From: Clostridiales bacterium | GTDB taxonomy: Bacteria > Bacillota > Clostridia > Oscillospirales > Oscillospiraceae | Length of the DNA stretch: 59,865 bases | Reading direction: 5' to 3' | Assembly (NCBI GenBank): GCA_022786965.1 | Contig: JALFXH010000126.1 | Coordinates: 1 to 59,865 of the forward strand | Part shown: one piece after another, positions 1 to 9,585 of the stretch | Layout of the letters: each line of letters starts with the position of its first letter | Numbering within the stretch: position 1 is the first letter of the stretch | Notes under the pieces: generated by a model | What the model saw: only the letters and a program-made list of their open reading frames with translations | Told to the model about the DNA's origin: nothing | Databases searched by the model: none | Position numbers and translations under genes: made by a program

Positions 1-483
1 AAGAACATCATCATGGCCGCGGAGCAGGTGGATGCCCTGACCCCCAAGAATGTGGTGGTCATCCCCTCCAAGACTGTTCCTCAGGGCGTCACCGCCATGC
101 TGGGCTTCAATCCCGAGGGAAGCGTGGAGGAGAACACCGACGCTCTGACCGAGGCGCTGGGCGCGGTGGATACCATGCAGATCACCTACGCCGCCCGGAA
201 CTCCGACTTTGACGGCTACGACATCCACGAGGGCGACTATCTGGCCCTCTACGGCAGCCAGCTCTTCGGCACCAGCCGGGATATTAAGGTGCTCCTCAAG
301 TCTCTGGCCGAGAAGGTGCGGGACGACGGAAAGGAGTACGTCACCATCTACTATGGCGAGGATGTGAAGGAGAAGCACGCCCAGAAGGCGGCGGATATTT
401 TTGCGGACATCTGCCCCAACGCGGACGTGAATCTGCTCAGCGGCGGTCAGCCGGTGTACTATTATCTGATTTCCGCGGAATAA
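1..483 (+). CDS. FakA/YloV-type DAK kinase, C-terminal part (5' end outside window)
   Basis: The reading frame is open from base 1, so this is the last 160 residues of a longer protein; the first Met at 13 is internal. The segment with NVVVIPSKTVPQG followed by MLGFNPE is the conserved start of the C-terminal domain of fatty-acid kinase FakA (YloV, DAK/DhaL-related), which phosphorylates fatty acids bound by DegV-like FakB proteins. Family members are about 550 aa, so roughly the last third is present. The N-terminal nucleotide-binding domain is not in the window, so activity cannot be judged. Identification rests on the recalled family motif. Confidence 0.8.
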   Translation, partial: KNIIMAAEQVDALTPKNVVVIPSKTVPQGVTAMLGFNPEGSVEENTDALTEALGAVDTMQITYAARNSDFDGYDIHEGDYLALYGSQLFGTSRDIKVLLKSLAEKVRDDGKEYVTIYYGEDVKEKHAQKAADIFADICPNADVNLLSGGQPVYYYLISAE

Positions 484-518
484 TATAGCTTGAAGGAAAT
501 AGCTTGATAGATTTCGGT

Positions 519-548
519 CAGCCCGCTGCCAGAGAAGGCGGCGGGCTG
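519..548 (+). terminator. Stem-loop after the FakA-type gene
   Basis: An 8-bp GC-rich stem (CAGCCCGC with GCGGGCTG) begins 36 bases after the stop codon. There is only a weak T-rich tail, so it may be an imperfect terminator or a 3' stabilising hairpin. Confidence 0.45.
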
Positions 549-577
549 TGCTCTATTCTGGTTAAGGGGGAAATCGG

Positions 578-1405
578 ATGAAAAAATTTCCCAAAGGCGG
601 CCTGATCGGAAAGTCGGTGGATGCATACCTGGCCATTCGGGAAAAGCAGATTCCGCTCCATGCTGCTTACGCAGGATATTTTATCATTCTTTCCGTATTC
701 CCGGTGCTGCTGATGCTTTTAAGCATTCTGCGCTACACGGGGATTCAGGTGGAGAATCTGGTGTCGCTGATGGAGGATTTTCTGCCCCATGCTCTGATGG
801 AAACGGTGGAGGAGCTGGTCTACAGCACCTGGGCCAATTCCACCGGTACGGTGCTGGGCCTGTCGGCGCTGACAGCCCTGTGGTCCGCCAGCCGGGGGGT
901 TTTTGGTCTGCTTCGGGGTCTGAACGCCGTGTATGACGTCTGGGAGGATCGGGGTTGGCTCTACACCCGGAGCATCAGCGTGGTGTACACGTTCCTGTTT
1001 GGTCTGGTGCTGCTGCTGACGCTGGTGCTCCATGTCTTCGGCAACACCATTCTGGGGTGGCTGACCATGGTGGACAACGGAGTCGTGATCTTCCTGATGG
1101 ATTTGATTGATCTGCGTTTTTTCCTGCTGCTGATTTTGCAGAGCCTGATCTTCACCCTGATGTTCATGGTGCTGCCCAATCAGCGCAACCGCTTTGTGGA
1201 CAGTCTGCCCGGGGGAATTCTGGCCTCCACGGGATGGCTGGTGTTTTCCGACATTTTTTCCATCTATGTGGAGAATTTCAACAGCTACTCCAGTATCTAC
1301 GGCTCTGTTTACGCAGTGGCGCTGGGAATGCTGTGGCTGTACTGCTGCCTGAGCATCCTGTTCTACGGCGGCGCCCTGAACCATTGGCTGAATGAACAGC
1401 CATAG
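578..1405 (+). CDS. YihY/virulence factor BrkB family membrane protein
   Basis: A 275-residue hydrophobic protein with about six membrane segments. An N-terminal region rich in H and Y (PLHAAYAGYFIILSVFP) precedes the first helix, as in the YihY/BrkB (UPF0761) family, and the family signature of a conserved SASRG-like motif (WSASRGVFGLLRGLNAVYD) is seen near residue 110. The ATG at 578 follows an AAGGGGGAAA ribosome site. It is a single gene after the FakA-type gene with a hairpin between. The molecular function of the family is not settled; the old label ribonuclease BN for YihY is incorrect. Family call is firm, role unknown. Confidence 0.85.
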   Translation: MKKFPKGGLIGKSVDAYLAIREKQIPLHAAYAGYFIILSVFPVLLMLLSILRYTGIQVENLVSLMEDFLPHALMETVEELVYSTWANSTGTVLGLSALTALWSASRGVFGLLRGLNAVYDVWEDRGWLYTRSISVVYTFLFGLVLLLTLVLHVFGNTILGWLTMVDNGVVIFLMDLIDLRFFLLLILQSLIFTLMFMVLPNQRNRFVDSLPGGILASTGWLVFSDIFSIYVENFNSYSSIYGSVYAVALGMLWLYCCLSILFYGGALNHWLNEQP

Positions 1406-1426
1406 ATAAGGGGAAGATAGCGGCAC

Positions 1427-1527
1427 CGTAGGGGGCGGCGTCCTCGACGCCCCGTTTCCCCGTATCCTACCGGGCTGCAAGGAATGGCTGCATACCAGCG
1501 GGACGTCCGGAGGCCGTCCCCTACGGC
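1427..1527. repeat. GTAGGGG terminal-inverted-repeat element, copy 1
   Basis: About 100 bp bounded by inverted ends: GTAGGGGGCGGCGTCC on the left and the reverse complement of GTAGGGGACGGCCTCC on the right. A second copy with the same internal order (CTCGACGCCCCGTTTCCC, then GGGACGTCCGGAGGC) lies at 59537-59633. It has no coding potential and occupies the space after the YihY gene. The similarity continues a short way beyond the right end (GGACAATATAG here, GGGGAATTTAG in the other copy). Confidence 0.75.
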
Positions 1528-1554
1528 GGCGAAAGGACAATATAGCTGAGTAGT

Positions 1555-1668
1555 CTGTCGTCCTGAGCGAGCGTAAGCGAGTCGCAGGATCTACGCACTT
1601 ACGTTCCTGAATCCGGTCAAATCGGTGCCAAGATCCCTCGACTTATCTTCGCCTCCCTCGGGATGACG
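1555..1668. repeat. Palindromic intergenic repeat (TCCTGAGCGAGCG type), copy 1
   Basis: The left end CGTCCTGAGCGAGCGTAAGCG and the right end CCTCGGGATGACG are roughly inverted, with AGATCCCTCGAC inside. A shorter member of the same family is at 22916-22977 in the opposite orientation, sharing the TCATCCTGAG end, the GAGTCGACGGATC centre and the GGATGAC end. Together with the preceding repeat it fills the 375 bases between the YihY and DUF5685 genes. Confidence 0.6.
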
Positions 1669-1780
1669 CGGCGCTGCGTTGTTTTGCCTGGGTTAGTAAC
1701 GCACTAAATTGTAAATTTTTGGGGTGTTTACGCCCTGTTCATACTTTTTTGGTAGGGTGATACCCAAAAGGGGGAATGTT

Positions 1781-2608
1781 ATGTTCGGTTATGTAACTGC
1801 CAGTATGCGGGAGCTGACGAAAGAGCAGCAGCGCCGCTACGGCGCGGTGTATTGCGGCATCTGCCGCCGAATTCGGGAGCAGTCAGGGCAGCTGGCCCGG
1901 CTGGGCCTGAGCTACGACATGGCCTTCCTGGCGGTGCTTCTCATGAGCCTGTATGAACCGGAGGAGCTTGGCGGCAAAAACAGCTGCGCCCTTCATCCCA
2001 TTACCCGTCGGGACTGGATCGATAATGATTTTGTCCGCTATGCGGCGGATATGAACGTGGCCTTGGCCTACTACAACTGCCTGGACGACTGGCAGGACGA
2101 TGGGAAGCGGTCGGCAAAATGGCTGGCGGAATCCTATAAAAAGCACCTGCCCGACATCGAAGACCGCTGGCCCCGACAGTGTCAGACCATTTGCAGCAGC
2201 ATTGCGGCTCTGTCGGAACTGGAAAAAACGGGCTGTCCCAACCCGGACGAACCGGCGGGCGTGTTTGGCACGCTGATGGGGGAGCTGTTCGTGGTGCGGG
2301 AGGATCTATGGTCGGATACTCTGCGAAAAATGGGCAATGCCCTGGGCAGGTTTATCTACCTGCTGGACGCGGAGCTGGACTACGACAAAGACCAGAGCAA
2401 GGGCAAGTACAATCCCTTCCTCGCAAAGGGAGAAGCAAAGGACTGGACCAGATGGGAGGACTATCTGGTGCTGACCATGGGCAGGTGTACCGCCGAGTTT
2501 GAAAAGCTGCCGCTGGTGCAGGATAAGGCGCTGCTTGACAATATTCTCTACAGCGGCGTTTGGGTCAATTACAGAAGAAAGCGGAAAGAGGAGGAGCGCC
2601 ATGATTGA
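1781..2608 (+). CDS. DUF5685 family protein
   Basis: 275 residues. The start is placed at the ATG of MFGYVTAS, just after the ribosome site AAGGGGGAA; an upstream in-frame ATG at 1724 has no ribosome site. The opening MFGYV followed by [14 protein letters not shown], with the CxxC pair, and a later [12 protein letters not shown] are typical of DUF5685, a cytosolic family of unknown role in Clostridia. The CxxC near residue 27 could bind metal. It overlaps the following DnaJ-domain gene by 8 bases, so the two are co-translated, and this pairing suggests a chaperone-linked role (inference). Confidence 0.75.
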   Translation: MFGYVTASMRELTKEQQRRYGAVYCGICRRIREQSGQLARLGLSYDMAFLAVLLMSLYEPEELGGKNSCALHPITRRDWIDNDFVRYAADMNVALAYYNCLDDWQDDGKRSAKWLAESYKKHLPDIEDRWPRQCQTICSSIAALSELEKTGCPNPDEPAGVFGTLMGELFVVREDLWSDTLRKMGNALGRFIYLLDAELDYDKDQSKGKYNPFLAKGEAKDWTRWEDYLVLTMGRCTAEFEKLPLVQDKALLDNILYSGVWVNYRRKRKEEERHD

Positions 2609-3227
2609 CGATCCGTATAAGGTGCTGGGGGTCAGCCGTGACGCCTCGGACGAGGAAATCAAGCAGGCATACCGAAAGCTGGCAAAGAAATACCATCCAG
2701 ACCTGAACCCCGGGGATCAGGAGGCTGCCCGCAAAATGCAGGAGGTCAATGCCGCCTACGAGCAGATCAAGAATCCGGAAAAGGCCCAGGCCCAGACCGG
2801 CGGCTATGGCTACGATCCCTTCGGCGGCTACCGCCAGCAGAGCAGGCCTGAGTCAGGCGACGACCAGTATCAGCAGGCGGCGGCTCAGTACATCCGCTTT
2901 GGCAGGTTCCGGGAAGCACTGAATACCTTGGACAATTCCGCCCAGCGGGATGCCCGCTGGTACTATCTCAGCGCCCTGGCCAACGATGGCCTGGGCAATC
3001 AGGTCACGGCCATGGAGCACATCCGCCGGGCGGTAAGCATGGACCCGGGGAACCCTGAGTATCTGAACGCCCTGAACCGCATGGAGCATGGCGGCGCGGA
3101 CTACCGCCAGACCGCCGGCAACTTCCAGGGCTTCTCCATGGGCGGCAATCCCTGTATGAACCTGTGCCTGTGCTATCTGGTGAACCTGTTCTGCTGCGGC
3201 GGGCGGGGGATGTTCCTGTGCTGCTGA
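2601..3227 (+). CDS. J-domain co-chaperone with TPR-like repeats and cysteine-rich tail
   Basis: 208 residues. The N-terminal J domain (residues 3-65) carries the essential HPD motif in [11 protein letters not shown], so it should stimulate an Hsp70. After a Gly/Tyr-rich linker, residues about 90-160 look like TPR helices ([30 protein letters not shown]). There are no DnaJ zinc repeats or C-terminal peptide-binding domain. The last 25 residues are hydrophobic and contain seven Cys ([15 protein letters not shown]), which suggests membrane association, lipid modification or metal binding. The start at 2601 has GAGGAG upstream and overlaps the DUF5685 gene by 8 bases. Confidence 0.85.
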   Translation: MIDDPYKVLGVSRDASDEEIKQAYRKLAKKYHPDLNPGDQEAARKMQEVNAAYEQIKNPEKAQAQTGGYGYDPFGGYRQQSRPESGDDQYQQAAAQYIRFGRFREALNTLDNSAQRDARWYYLSALANDGLGNQVTAMEHIRRAVSMDPGNPEYLNALNRMEHGGADYRQTAGNFQGFSMGGNPCMNLCLCYLVNLFCCGGRGMFLCC

Positions 3228-3244
3228 TACGGGGAGGAAATGCC

Positions 3245-4810
3245 ATGGAATGGAAGCAGAGGCTGGAAGAGAATAAACCGCGGCTGATTACGGCATTGGC
3301 TGCCACCTACGCCATCGGGCTGGCCGCCCATGGCTACGCATTTTTTGACAACAACATCTCCCATGACTCTCTCCGGGAGTTTCACGCGGAGATTCTGGGA
3401 AATGACATCAAGGTGGGTGTGGGCAGAGTGCTTACGCCGCTTTACCGGGATTTGCTGGGCAGTGATGTGACCCTGCCCTGGTTTAACGGCGTGCTGGCGC
3501 TGCTGTGGATTGGGCTGGCGGTGTTTCTGGTGACCCGGCTGTTCCGAATTGAATCCAAAACGGTTACTGCCCTGGTGGCCGGCATTTTCGCCACGAACGT
3601 TACGGTATCGGCTACTGCCGCCACCTACATCCACGATTTGGATAGCTATATGTTTGCCATGCTATGCGCGGTGGCCGCGATCTGGCTGTGGAACCGGCAC
3701 CCGAAGGGCTGGCTGCTGGGCTGGGCGCTGGCGGCGGTTTCCCTGGGAATCCATCAGAGCTATGGGTTCCTGTCCGTCAGTCTGGCTATGATGGTCTGTA
3801 TTCTGGATTTGATGAATGGGGACGAATTTAGCGGGGTGTTCAGGAAGGGCCTGCGTGCCATCGGAATGATTCTGCTGGGCGCGGCCGCCTATTTTCTGAT
3901 CCTGAAGGCATATCTGCTGCTGGTCGGCGGCGCGCTGTACTCGGGTGATTATAACTCGCTGGATCAGCTGTCCGGTCTTCACCTGAAGGACATGGGCCCT
4001 CTGATTATCGGCGCCTACGGGGACTGGTTCTCCCGGCTGTGGAACGCCTATTCCAGCTATCCCACCATTCTGGTTCGGGGGGCCACCGCGGTGTTTTTCG
4101 CCATTGACGGCGCCGCCCTGGGGGTTTTCTTCCTGAGCAAAAAACGAGGCTGGAAGGAAAAACTGCTGTGCGCCGGACTGATTCTCCTGCTGCCGCTGGG
4201 AATGAATCTGGCCTATGTTCTGGCACAGGGGGAAGTGCACGACCTGATGGTCTACGCTACCTGGATGTTCTATCTGCTGACGCTGCTGCTGGCTATGTGG
4301 CTGCGGGAACAGTGGAAGGACGCTGCTTTCCCGGCGGGGGAGTGGCAGCGCGTGCTTTGTATGCTGCTGATGGGCGTGATGCTCTATGGAAATGTCCGCT
4401 TTTCCAACGGGATGTACGTCAAGAAGAATCTGGAATTTGACGTCTATTTGTCTCTGATGACCCGGGTGGTAGGGCGGATGGAGGCAACACCCGGCTATCA
4501 GCCCGGGGAAACACCCGTGGCGATCATCGGCCTGCCCAAGACCTTCAATCAGGTCATTCCGGGGTTCAAGGACTACTGGAATGTCACCGGCATGACTGGC
4601 TCCAGCCCCATCTACACCACGGAGCCCAGCCGGATGCAGGCGTATTTTGACTATGTCATGAGCCTGCCTATTGTTATGGCGGACAGCGGAACCCTTACGC
4701 GGCTGATGGCTGATGAAAGCGTGAGGGCTATGCCCTGCTACCCGACAGAAGGCTTCCTTGCCTTCTATGACGGTACACTGGTGGTGAAGCTGGGCGATAT
4801 CGCCGACTGA
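3245..4810 (+). CDS. GtrII-like glucosyltransferase domain membrane protein
   Basis: 521 residues with about ten membrane helices. The start (MEWKQRLEENK) follows GGGGAGG; the longer frame to 3164 lacks a ribosome site and overlaps the DnaJ gene. The N-terminal loop with HGYAFFDNNISHDSL contains the acidic/His region expected of the GT-C-type GtrII domain (PF14264), which moves glucose from undecaprenyl-phosphate-glucose to a cell-surface polymer on the outer face. A paralogue lies at 17197 with the same plan: NISHDSL and FSHDSLFEFN, LPWFNG and LPWLIG, VAIIGLPK and VVMVGLPQ, and a common C-terminus FYDGTLVVKL and LIDGTLVVKL. The GtrB-like gene at 6496 could supply the lipid-linked donor. Confidence 0.75.
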   Translation: MEWKQRLEENKPRLITALAATYAIGLAAHGYAFFDNNISHDSLREFHAEILGNDIKVGVGRVLTPLYRDLLGSDVTLPWFNGVLALLWIGLAVFLVTRLFRIESKTVTALVAGIFATNVTVSATAATYIHDLDSYMFAMLCAVAAIWLWNRHPKGWLLGWALAAVSLGIHQSYGFLSVSLAMMVCILDLMNGDEFSGVFRKGLRAIGMILLGAAAYFLILKAYLLLVGGALYSGDYNSLDQLSGLHLKDMGPLIIGAYGDWFSRLWNAYSSYPTILVRGATAVFFAIDGAALGVFFLSKKRGWKEKLLCAGLILLLPLGMNLAYVLAQGEVHDLMVYATWMFYLLTLLLAMWLREQWKDAAFPAGEWQRVLCMLLMGVMLYGNVRFSNGMYVKKNLEFDVYLSLMTRVVGRMEATPGYQPGETPVAIIGLPKTFNQVIPGFKDYWNVTGMTGSSPIYTTEPSRMQAYFDYVMSLPIVMADSGTLTRLMADESVRAMPCYPTEGFLAFYDGTLVVKLGDIAD

Positions 4811-4815
4811 CAAAA

Positions 4816-4854
4816 ACACCCTGTTTTCTGATTTTTTTTCGGAAAACAGGGTGT
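4816..4854. terminator. Bidirectional intrinsic terminator
   Basis: A 13-bp stem (ACACCCTGTTTTC with GAAAACAGGGTGT) lies between the convergent genes ending at 4810 and 4862, with T-rich and A-rich flanks usable from either side. Confidence 0.85.
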
Positions 4855-4861
4855 ATCTTTG

Positions 4862-6367
4862 TTATTCAGTTGGCAGGGGAATGTGGAACCGGGCGTTTAC
4901 CTCCGGGTCGATGACGGGGGTAATATCAATCAGCCGGCTGGTGAGGCCGTGATTGTACATGGTGTTGGAAATCCGGTCAGCCAGCACCAGAGTGTAGGGC
5001 CAGTTGTCCCCATTTTCGGGGTCAGAGGTGAACTGAGGAAGATGCAAAACCATCTCCTGCTGTCCGGCCCGGTCGGCCTGCTGATACTGCTCGATGAGGT
5101 AGCGGCTCAGCTCGCCGCACTGCTCGGCAGGCAGACCACGGGTGTTGATTTCCGCGAAGGTGTTGCCGTTGGTGTTGATGCCGGAGATCAGAACCACAGT
5201 CAGCAGGGGCAGGGCCAGCATCAGCCGGGGGAAGCGTTCCACCAGATATCCCAGAGCCAGCAGCACCAGCAGAAGAATGTGGAAATAGATGGCGAACAGA
5301 TATTCGCTGCCCGTGATTTTTCCCGGGCCCACCGCGGCGCACAGCACGATCATATAGACAGTCAGCGCGGCGGTGGAGATCAGGAAGGTGCCCAGAACCG
5401 AGGCAAGCTTCCCGTTCAGAGAGCGGACGCCGCCGCTTATCAGCATACACACCAGCGCGGTAGCCACCACGATTCCGGAAAAGCCCAGGAACAGACGGTT
5501 GCTCTCCAGCACCACAGTTTTCAGCAGGAAGCAGGTCTGGCGCAGCTGAGCCAGAATGGAGCCTCCCGCCGCGGCCCCAGCCCGGCCGCCGCTGAGCTCG
5601 AAAACCGCGCTGACCAGCCAGATGGCCAGAATGCCGAGGAAAAAGCCGGTTTCCTCCAGGAAGGGCTTGAGCTTCAGGCGTTTTCCCTGGCGGATCAGGG
5701 CCAGAAGCACCCGGCTCCCCGCGTAGGCAGCCAGGATGCCGCTGGCGGGAAGATTGGAGAAAATGGCCAGGTACACAACGATGAAGAACAGTCCCCTGAG
5801 CTCCGGCCTGCCGGTTTTGACAAAGACCTCAATTCTGTCGCTGGCCAGAAGCAGCATGACAGCAGAAGCGTTCAGCAGCATAGGCAGCAGGTAATTATAG
5901 TAGCAGTTCAGGGAAACGCAGTGCAGCAAATACGCGTTATTCTCCTCGGCGGTGCGGAAGACCAGAAAATGCAGCGCCAGGAAAAGCACGGTGAACACGC
6001 CGGCGGTGACCCGGGAGCAGGAGAACACCCGGCGCATCAGGTGGGCAAAGCACCACAGGTAGCCGGTGATGGCGGCGCTGACCACCACCGCGTGCATCAG
6101 CGTCTGGGCATTGATGTAGTCTCCGGTGAGGGGCGCCAGCGCGAAGGCGGCAATGGTGGAAAAGAAGGGATACAGCACCTCCGGGAACACCTTTGCCGGA
6201 TTCCAATCGCCCCAGATGGGGATCGCCATGCGGACATAGGACAGATAGGTCCAGTCGTCCCCGTCAAAGGGAATCAGTGGATGAACTCTGGAAAACCACA
6301 GGAAGAGAAATCCGAAAATCAATAAAAAGAAAGCGGCACAGGGCAGCTTCCGATGCTTTTTCTCCAT
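4862..6367 (-). CDS. Polytopic membrane protein, DUF6056/GT-C-like
   Basis: 501 residues with about eleven hydrophobic segments. The N-terminus has a helix, then the loop HPLIPFDGDDWTYLSYVR, whose DGDDW acidic cluster resembles the first extracytoplasmic loop of GT-C-fold glycosyltransferases and DUF6056 proteins. The minus-strand frame is chosen over the long plus-strand frame because it has real membrane helices, an AAAGGAG site before its ATG and a consensus promoter. It sits between the GtrII-like and GtrB-like genes, so a role in surface polysaccharide glycosylation is likely by context. I cannot assign the family with certainty. Confidence 0.65.
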   Translation of the reverse strand: MEKKHRKLPCAAFFLLIFGFLFLWFSRVHPLIPFDGDDWTYLSYVRMAIPIWGDWNPAKVFPEVLYPFFSTIAAFALAPLTGDYINAQTLMHAVVVSAAITGYLWCFAHLMRRVFSCSRVTAGVFTVLFLALHFLVFRTAEENNAYLLHCVSLNCYYNYLLPMLLNASAVMLLLASDRIEVFVKTGRPELRGLFFIVVYLAIFSNLPASGILAAYAGSRVLLALIRQGKRLKLKPFLEETGFFLGILAIWLVSAVFELSGGRAGAAAGGSILAQLRQTCFLLKTVVLESNRLFLGFSGIVVATALVCMLISGGVRSLNGKLASVLGTFLISTAALTVYMIVLCAAVGPGKITGSEYLFAIYFHILLLVLLALGYLVERFPRLMLALPLLTVVLISGINTNGNTFAEINTRGLPAEQCGELSRYLIEQYQQADRAGQQEMVLHLPQFTSDPENGDNWPYTLVLADRISNTMYNHGLTSRLIDITPVIDPEVNARFHIPLPTE

Positions 6368-6391
6368 AGAAAAACTCCTTTCAGCCTACAA

Positions 6392-6420
6392 ACAATAAAA
6401 CATTTTTCGATGTTTGTCAA
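6392..6420 (-). promoter_or_regulatory. Promoter of the DUF6056-like gene
   Basis: On the minus strand, -35 TTGACA and -10 TATTGT are separated by 17 nt, 25 bases before the ATG at 6367. It is back to back with the gtrB-like promoter. Confidence 0.75.
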
Positions 6421-6438
6421 GTTTTTTCCCCTGTTCTG

Positions 6439-6467
6439 TTGCCAAAGGGGAAAGGCCGATGTATAAT
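6439..6467 (+). promoter_or_regulatory. Promoter of the GtrB-like gene
   Basis: -35 TTGCCA and -10 TATAAT with a 17-nt spacer, 28 bases before the ATG at 6496. Confidence 0.75.
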
Positions 6468-6495
6468 GGACAAAAAAAGGAAAGGCAGATAGCAT

Positions 6496-7431
6496 ATGGA
6501 CAAGATTTCGGTAGCGGTTCCCTGCTATAACGAGGAGCCGGCCCTGGAGCCGTTCTTCGCGGCTGTCAGCGCGGTGGCGGAGCAAATGCCGGATGTGGAG
6601 TTTGAATTTCTGTTCATTGACGATGGCTCCCGGGACAGAACACTGGAAAAAATGCAGGAGTTGGCCCGGCGGGACAGCCGGGTGAAGTACATCTCCTTTT
6701 CCCGGAATTTCGGCAAGGAAGCGGGTATCTACGCGGGACTGGAAAATGCCACCGGGGATTATGTGGTGGTGATGGACGCGGATCTGCAGGATCCCCCGGC
6801 GCTGCTGCCGGAGATGTACCGCTCCATCAGGGAGGAGGGCTACGATTGTGTGGGTTCCCGCCGGGTGACCCGGAAGGGAGAGCCGCCTATCCGCTCTTTC
6901 TTCGCCAGATTGTTCTATAAGTTGATTAACAAAATGTCCGACGCGGAGATTGTGGATGGGGCGCGGGACTTCCAGATGATGAGCCGGCAGGTGGTGGAGG
7001 CCATCCTGTCCATGGGGGAGTACAACCGATTCTCCAAGGGCATTTTCGGCTGGATTGGATTCAAGAAAAAATGGCTGGAATATGAGAATATCGAGCGGGT
7101 GGCGGGAGAGACCAAGTGGAGCTTCTGGCAGCTGCTGCTGTACGCCATCGAGGGCATCGTGGCTTTCTCCACAACGCCGCTGGTCATCTCCTCTGTGTTT
7201 GGCCTGATCTGCTGCGCCCTGGCGCTGGTGATGATTCTGGTGGTCATTGTGAGGACGCTGGTTTTCGGTGATCCCACCTCCGGCTGGCCCTCGCTGGTGT
7301 GTATTATGCTGCTGCTCAGCGGCATTCAGATGCTGGGTATTGGCATTCTCGGCCAGTATCTGGCGAAGACGTACCTGGAAACCAAGAAACGCCCCATCTA
7401 TCTGGTGAGGCAGACAAATATTGAAAAATAA
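6496..7431 (+). CDS. GtrB/DPM1-like family 2 glycosyltransferase
   Basis: 311 residues. The GT2 domain starts PCYNEEPAL, holds the nucleotide-binding FIDDGSRDRT and the metal-binding VVMDADLQDPP, and continues with RKGEPPIRSFFARLFYKLINK as in bactoprenol glucosyl transferases. Two membrane helices follow near residues 225-250 and 262-285. Such enzymes transfer a sugar, usually glucose, from a nucleotide donor to undecaprenyl phosphate on the cytoplasmic side. The product would feed GT-C enzymes such as the GtrII-like proteins at 3245 and 17197. No GtrA-type flippase is visible nearby. It has its own promoter. Confidence 0.88.
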   Translation: MDKISVAVPCYNEEPALEPFFAAVSAVAEQMPDVEFEFLFIDDGSRDRTLEKMQELARRDSRVKYISFSRNFGKEAGIYAGLENATGDYVVVMDADLQDPPALLPEMYRSIREEGYDCVGSRRVTRKGEPPIRSFFARLFYKLINKMSDAEIVDGARDFQMMSRQVVEAILSMGEYNRFSKGIFGWIGFKKKWLEYENIERVAGETKWSFWQLLLYAIEGIVAFSTTPLVISSVFGLICCALALVMILVVIVRTLVFGDPTSGWPSLVCIMLLLSGIQMLGIGILGQYLAKTYLETKKRPIYLVRQTNIEK

Positions 7432-7459
7432 GAAAGGACGGCTTCGTGCCGTCCTTTCT
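7431..7459. terminator. Bidirectional intrinsic terminator
   Basis: An 11 to 12-bp stem (AGAAAGGACGGC with GCCGTCCTTTCT) around a short TTCGT loop between the convergent gtrB-like and folC genes. It overlaps the last base of the gtrB-like stop codon. Confidence 0.8.
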
Positions 7460-7462
7460 GAG

Positions 7463-8740
<1,278 letters not shown>

Positions 8741-8760
8741 AATCTTCTCTCCAAATCTTG

Positions 8761-9585
8761 TTATTGCAGTTCTTTCAAAAGCTGTGCCATGGTTTTATGG
8801 AAAACGGGGTGGACAAAATGGGGCGCCAGCTCTGCCATGGGCCTGAGCACAAAGTCCCGGTTCTGCATATCCGGGTGGGGCAGGGTCAGGTCCGGGTCAT
8901 CCTGCGTAAGATCGTCGTAGAACAGAATATCCAGATCCAGGGTCCGGGGGCCCCAGTGAATCAGCCGCTCCCGCTTCGCAGCCTGTTCGATGGTGTGGAG
9001 CTTATCCAGCAGCTCCTCCGGGGCGTACAGGGTTTCCAGCTCCACCGCGCCGTTGAGGAAATCGTCCTGCTCCACGCCGCCGTAGGGCGCGGTGACGAGA
9101 TAGGTGCTTACCCGCTTCAGGCGGATGCAGGGATCGGCCTTCAGGGCCTCCACCGCGCCGTCCAGATAGCCTTTGGTATCCCCGATATTGGAACCCAGGG
9201 CCACAAAGCACCGGTGCCAGCTCCGCTTGACGCAGACGGAAACGCTGTCAAAGGGCAGGGGGATGGGGGCGCTGGGCTTTTCCAGCTCCAGCTCCACCCC
9301 ACGAAGCAGAGGAAACCGGGTCAGCAGCGCCCGGCAGGTGTGCTCCACCGCCGCTTCCAGCAGCTTCCAGGTGTTCTTTTGCAGGTAGTCCGTCAGAAAC
9401 AGGCACACATCGGCGTAGCTGATGGTGTCCTCCAGCGCATCCGCCAGACCGCCCTTCCGGGTAGAGGTGTACAGGGTGGCGTTGACCACGAACATCTGCC
9501 CCAGCCGGGTCTCCTCCGGGAATACCCCGTGGTGGGCGAAAATCCGCAGTCCGCGGATGCGGATTTCATCCAGATCATTCGCCAT
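8761..9585 (-). CDS. folB-folK: Dihydroneopterin aldolase - HPPK fusion
   Basis: 274 residues in two domains. Residues 1-120 are a dihydroneopterin aldolase (RIRGLRIFAHHGVFPEE, with the conserved HHGV and E). Residues 125-274 are 6-hydroxymethyl-dihydropterin pyrophosphokinase (FVALGSNIGDTKGYL, then the signature HWGPRTLDLDILFYD). The two steps, cleavage of dihydroneopterin and diphosphorylation of the pterin, are consecutive in folate synthesis, and such fusions are known. The start codon region overlaps the folP stop by 11 bases, which implies translational coupling. Confidence 0.95.
   Translation of the reverse strand: MANDLDEIRIRGLRIFAHHGVFPEETRLGQMFVVNATLYTSTRKGGLADALEDTISYADVCLFLTDYLQKNTWKLLEAAVEHTCRALLTRFPLLRGVELELEKPSAPIPLPFDSVSVCVKRSWHRCFVALGSNIGDTKGYLDGAVEALKADPCIRLKRVSTYLVTAPYGGVEQDDFLNGAVELETLYAPEELLDKLHTIEQAAKRERLIHWGPRTLDLDILFYDDLTQDDPDLTLPHPDMQNRDFVLRPMAELAPHFVHPVFHKTMAQLLKELQ

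Noticed and set aside
4859-6325. Long plus-strand open frame (488 codons) opposite the DUF6056-like gene
   Set aside because: Its product is rich in Q, H and G without domains; the minus frame has membrane helices, a ribosome site and a promoter.
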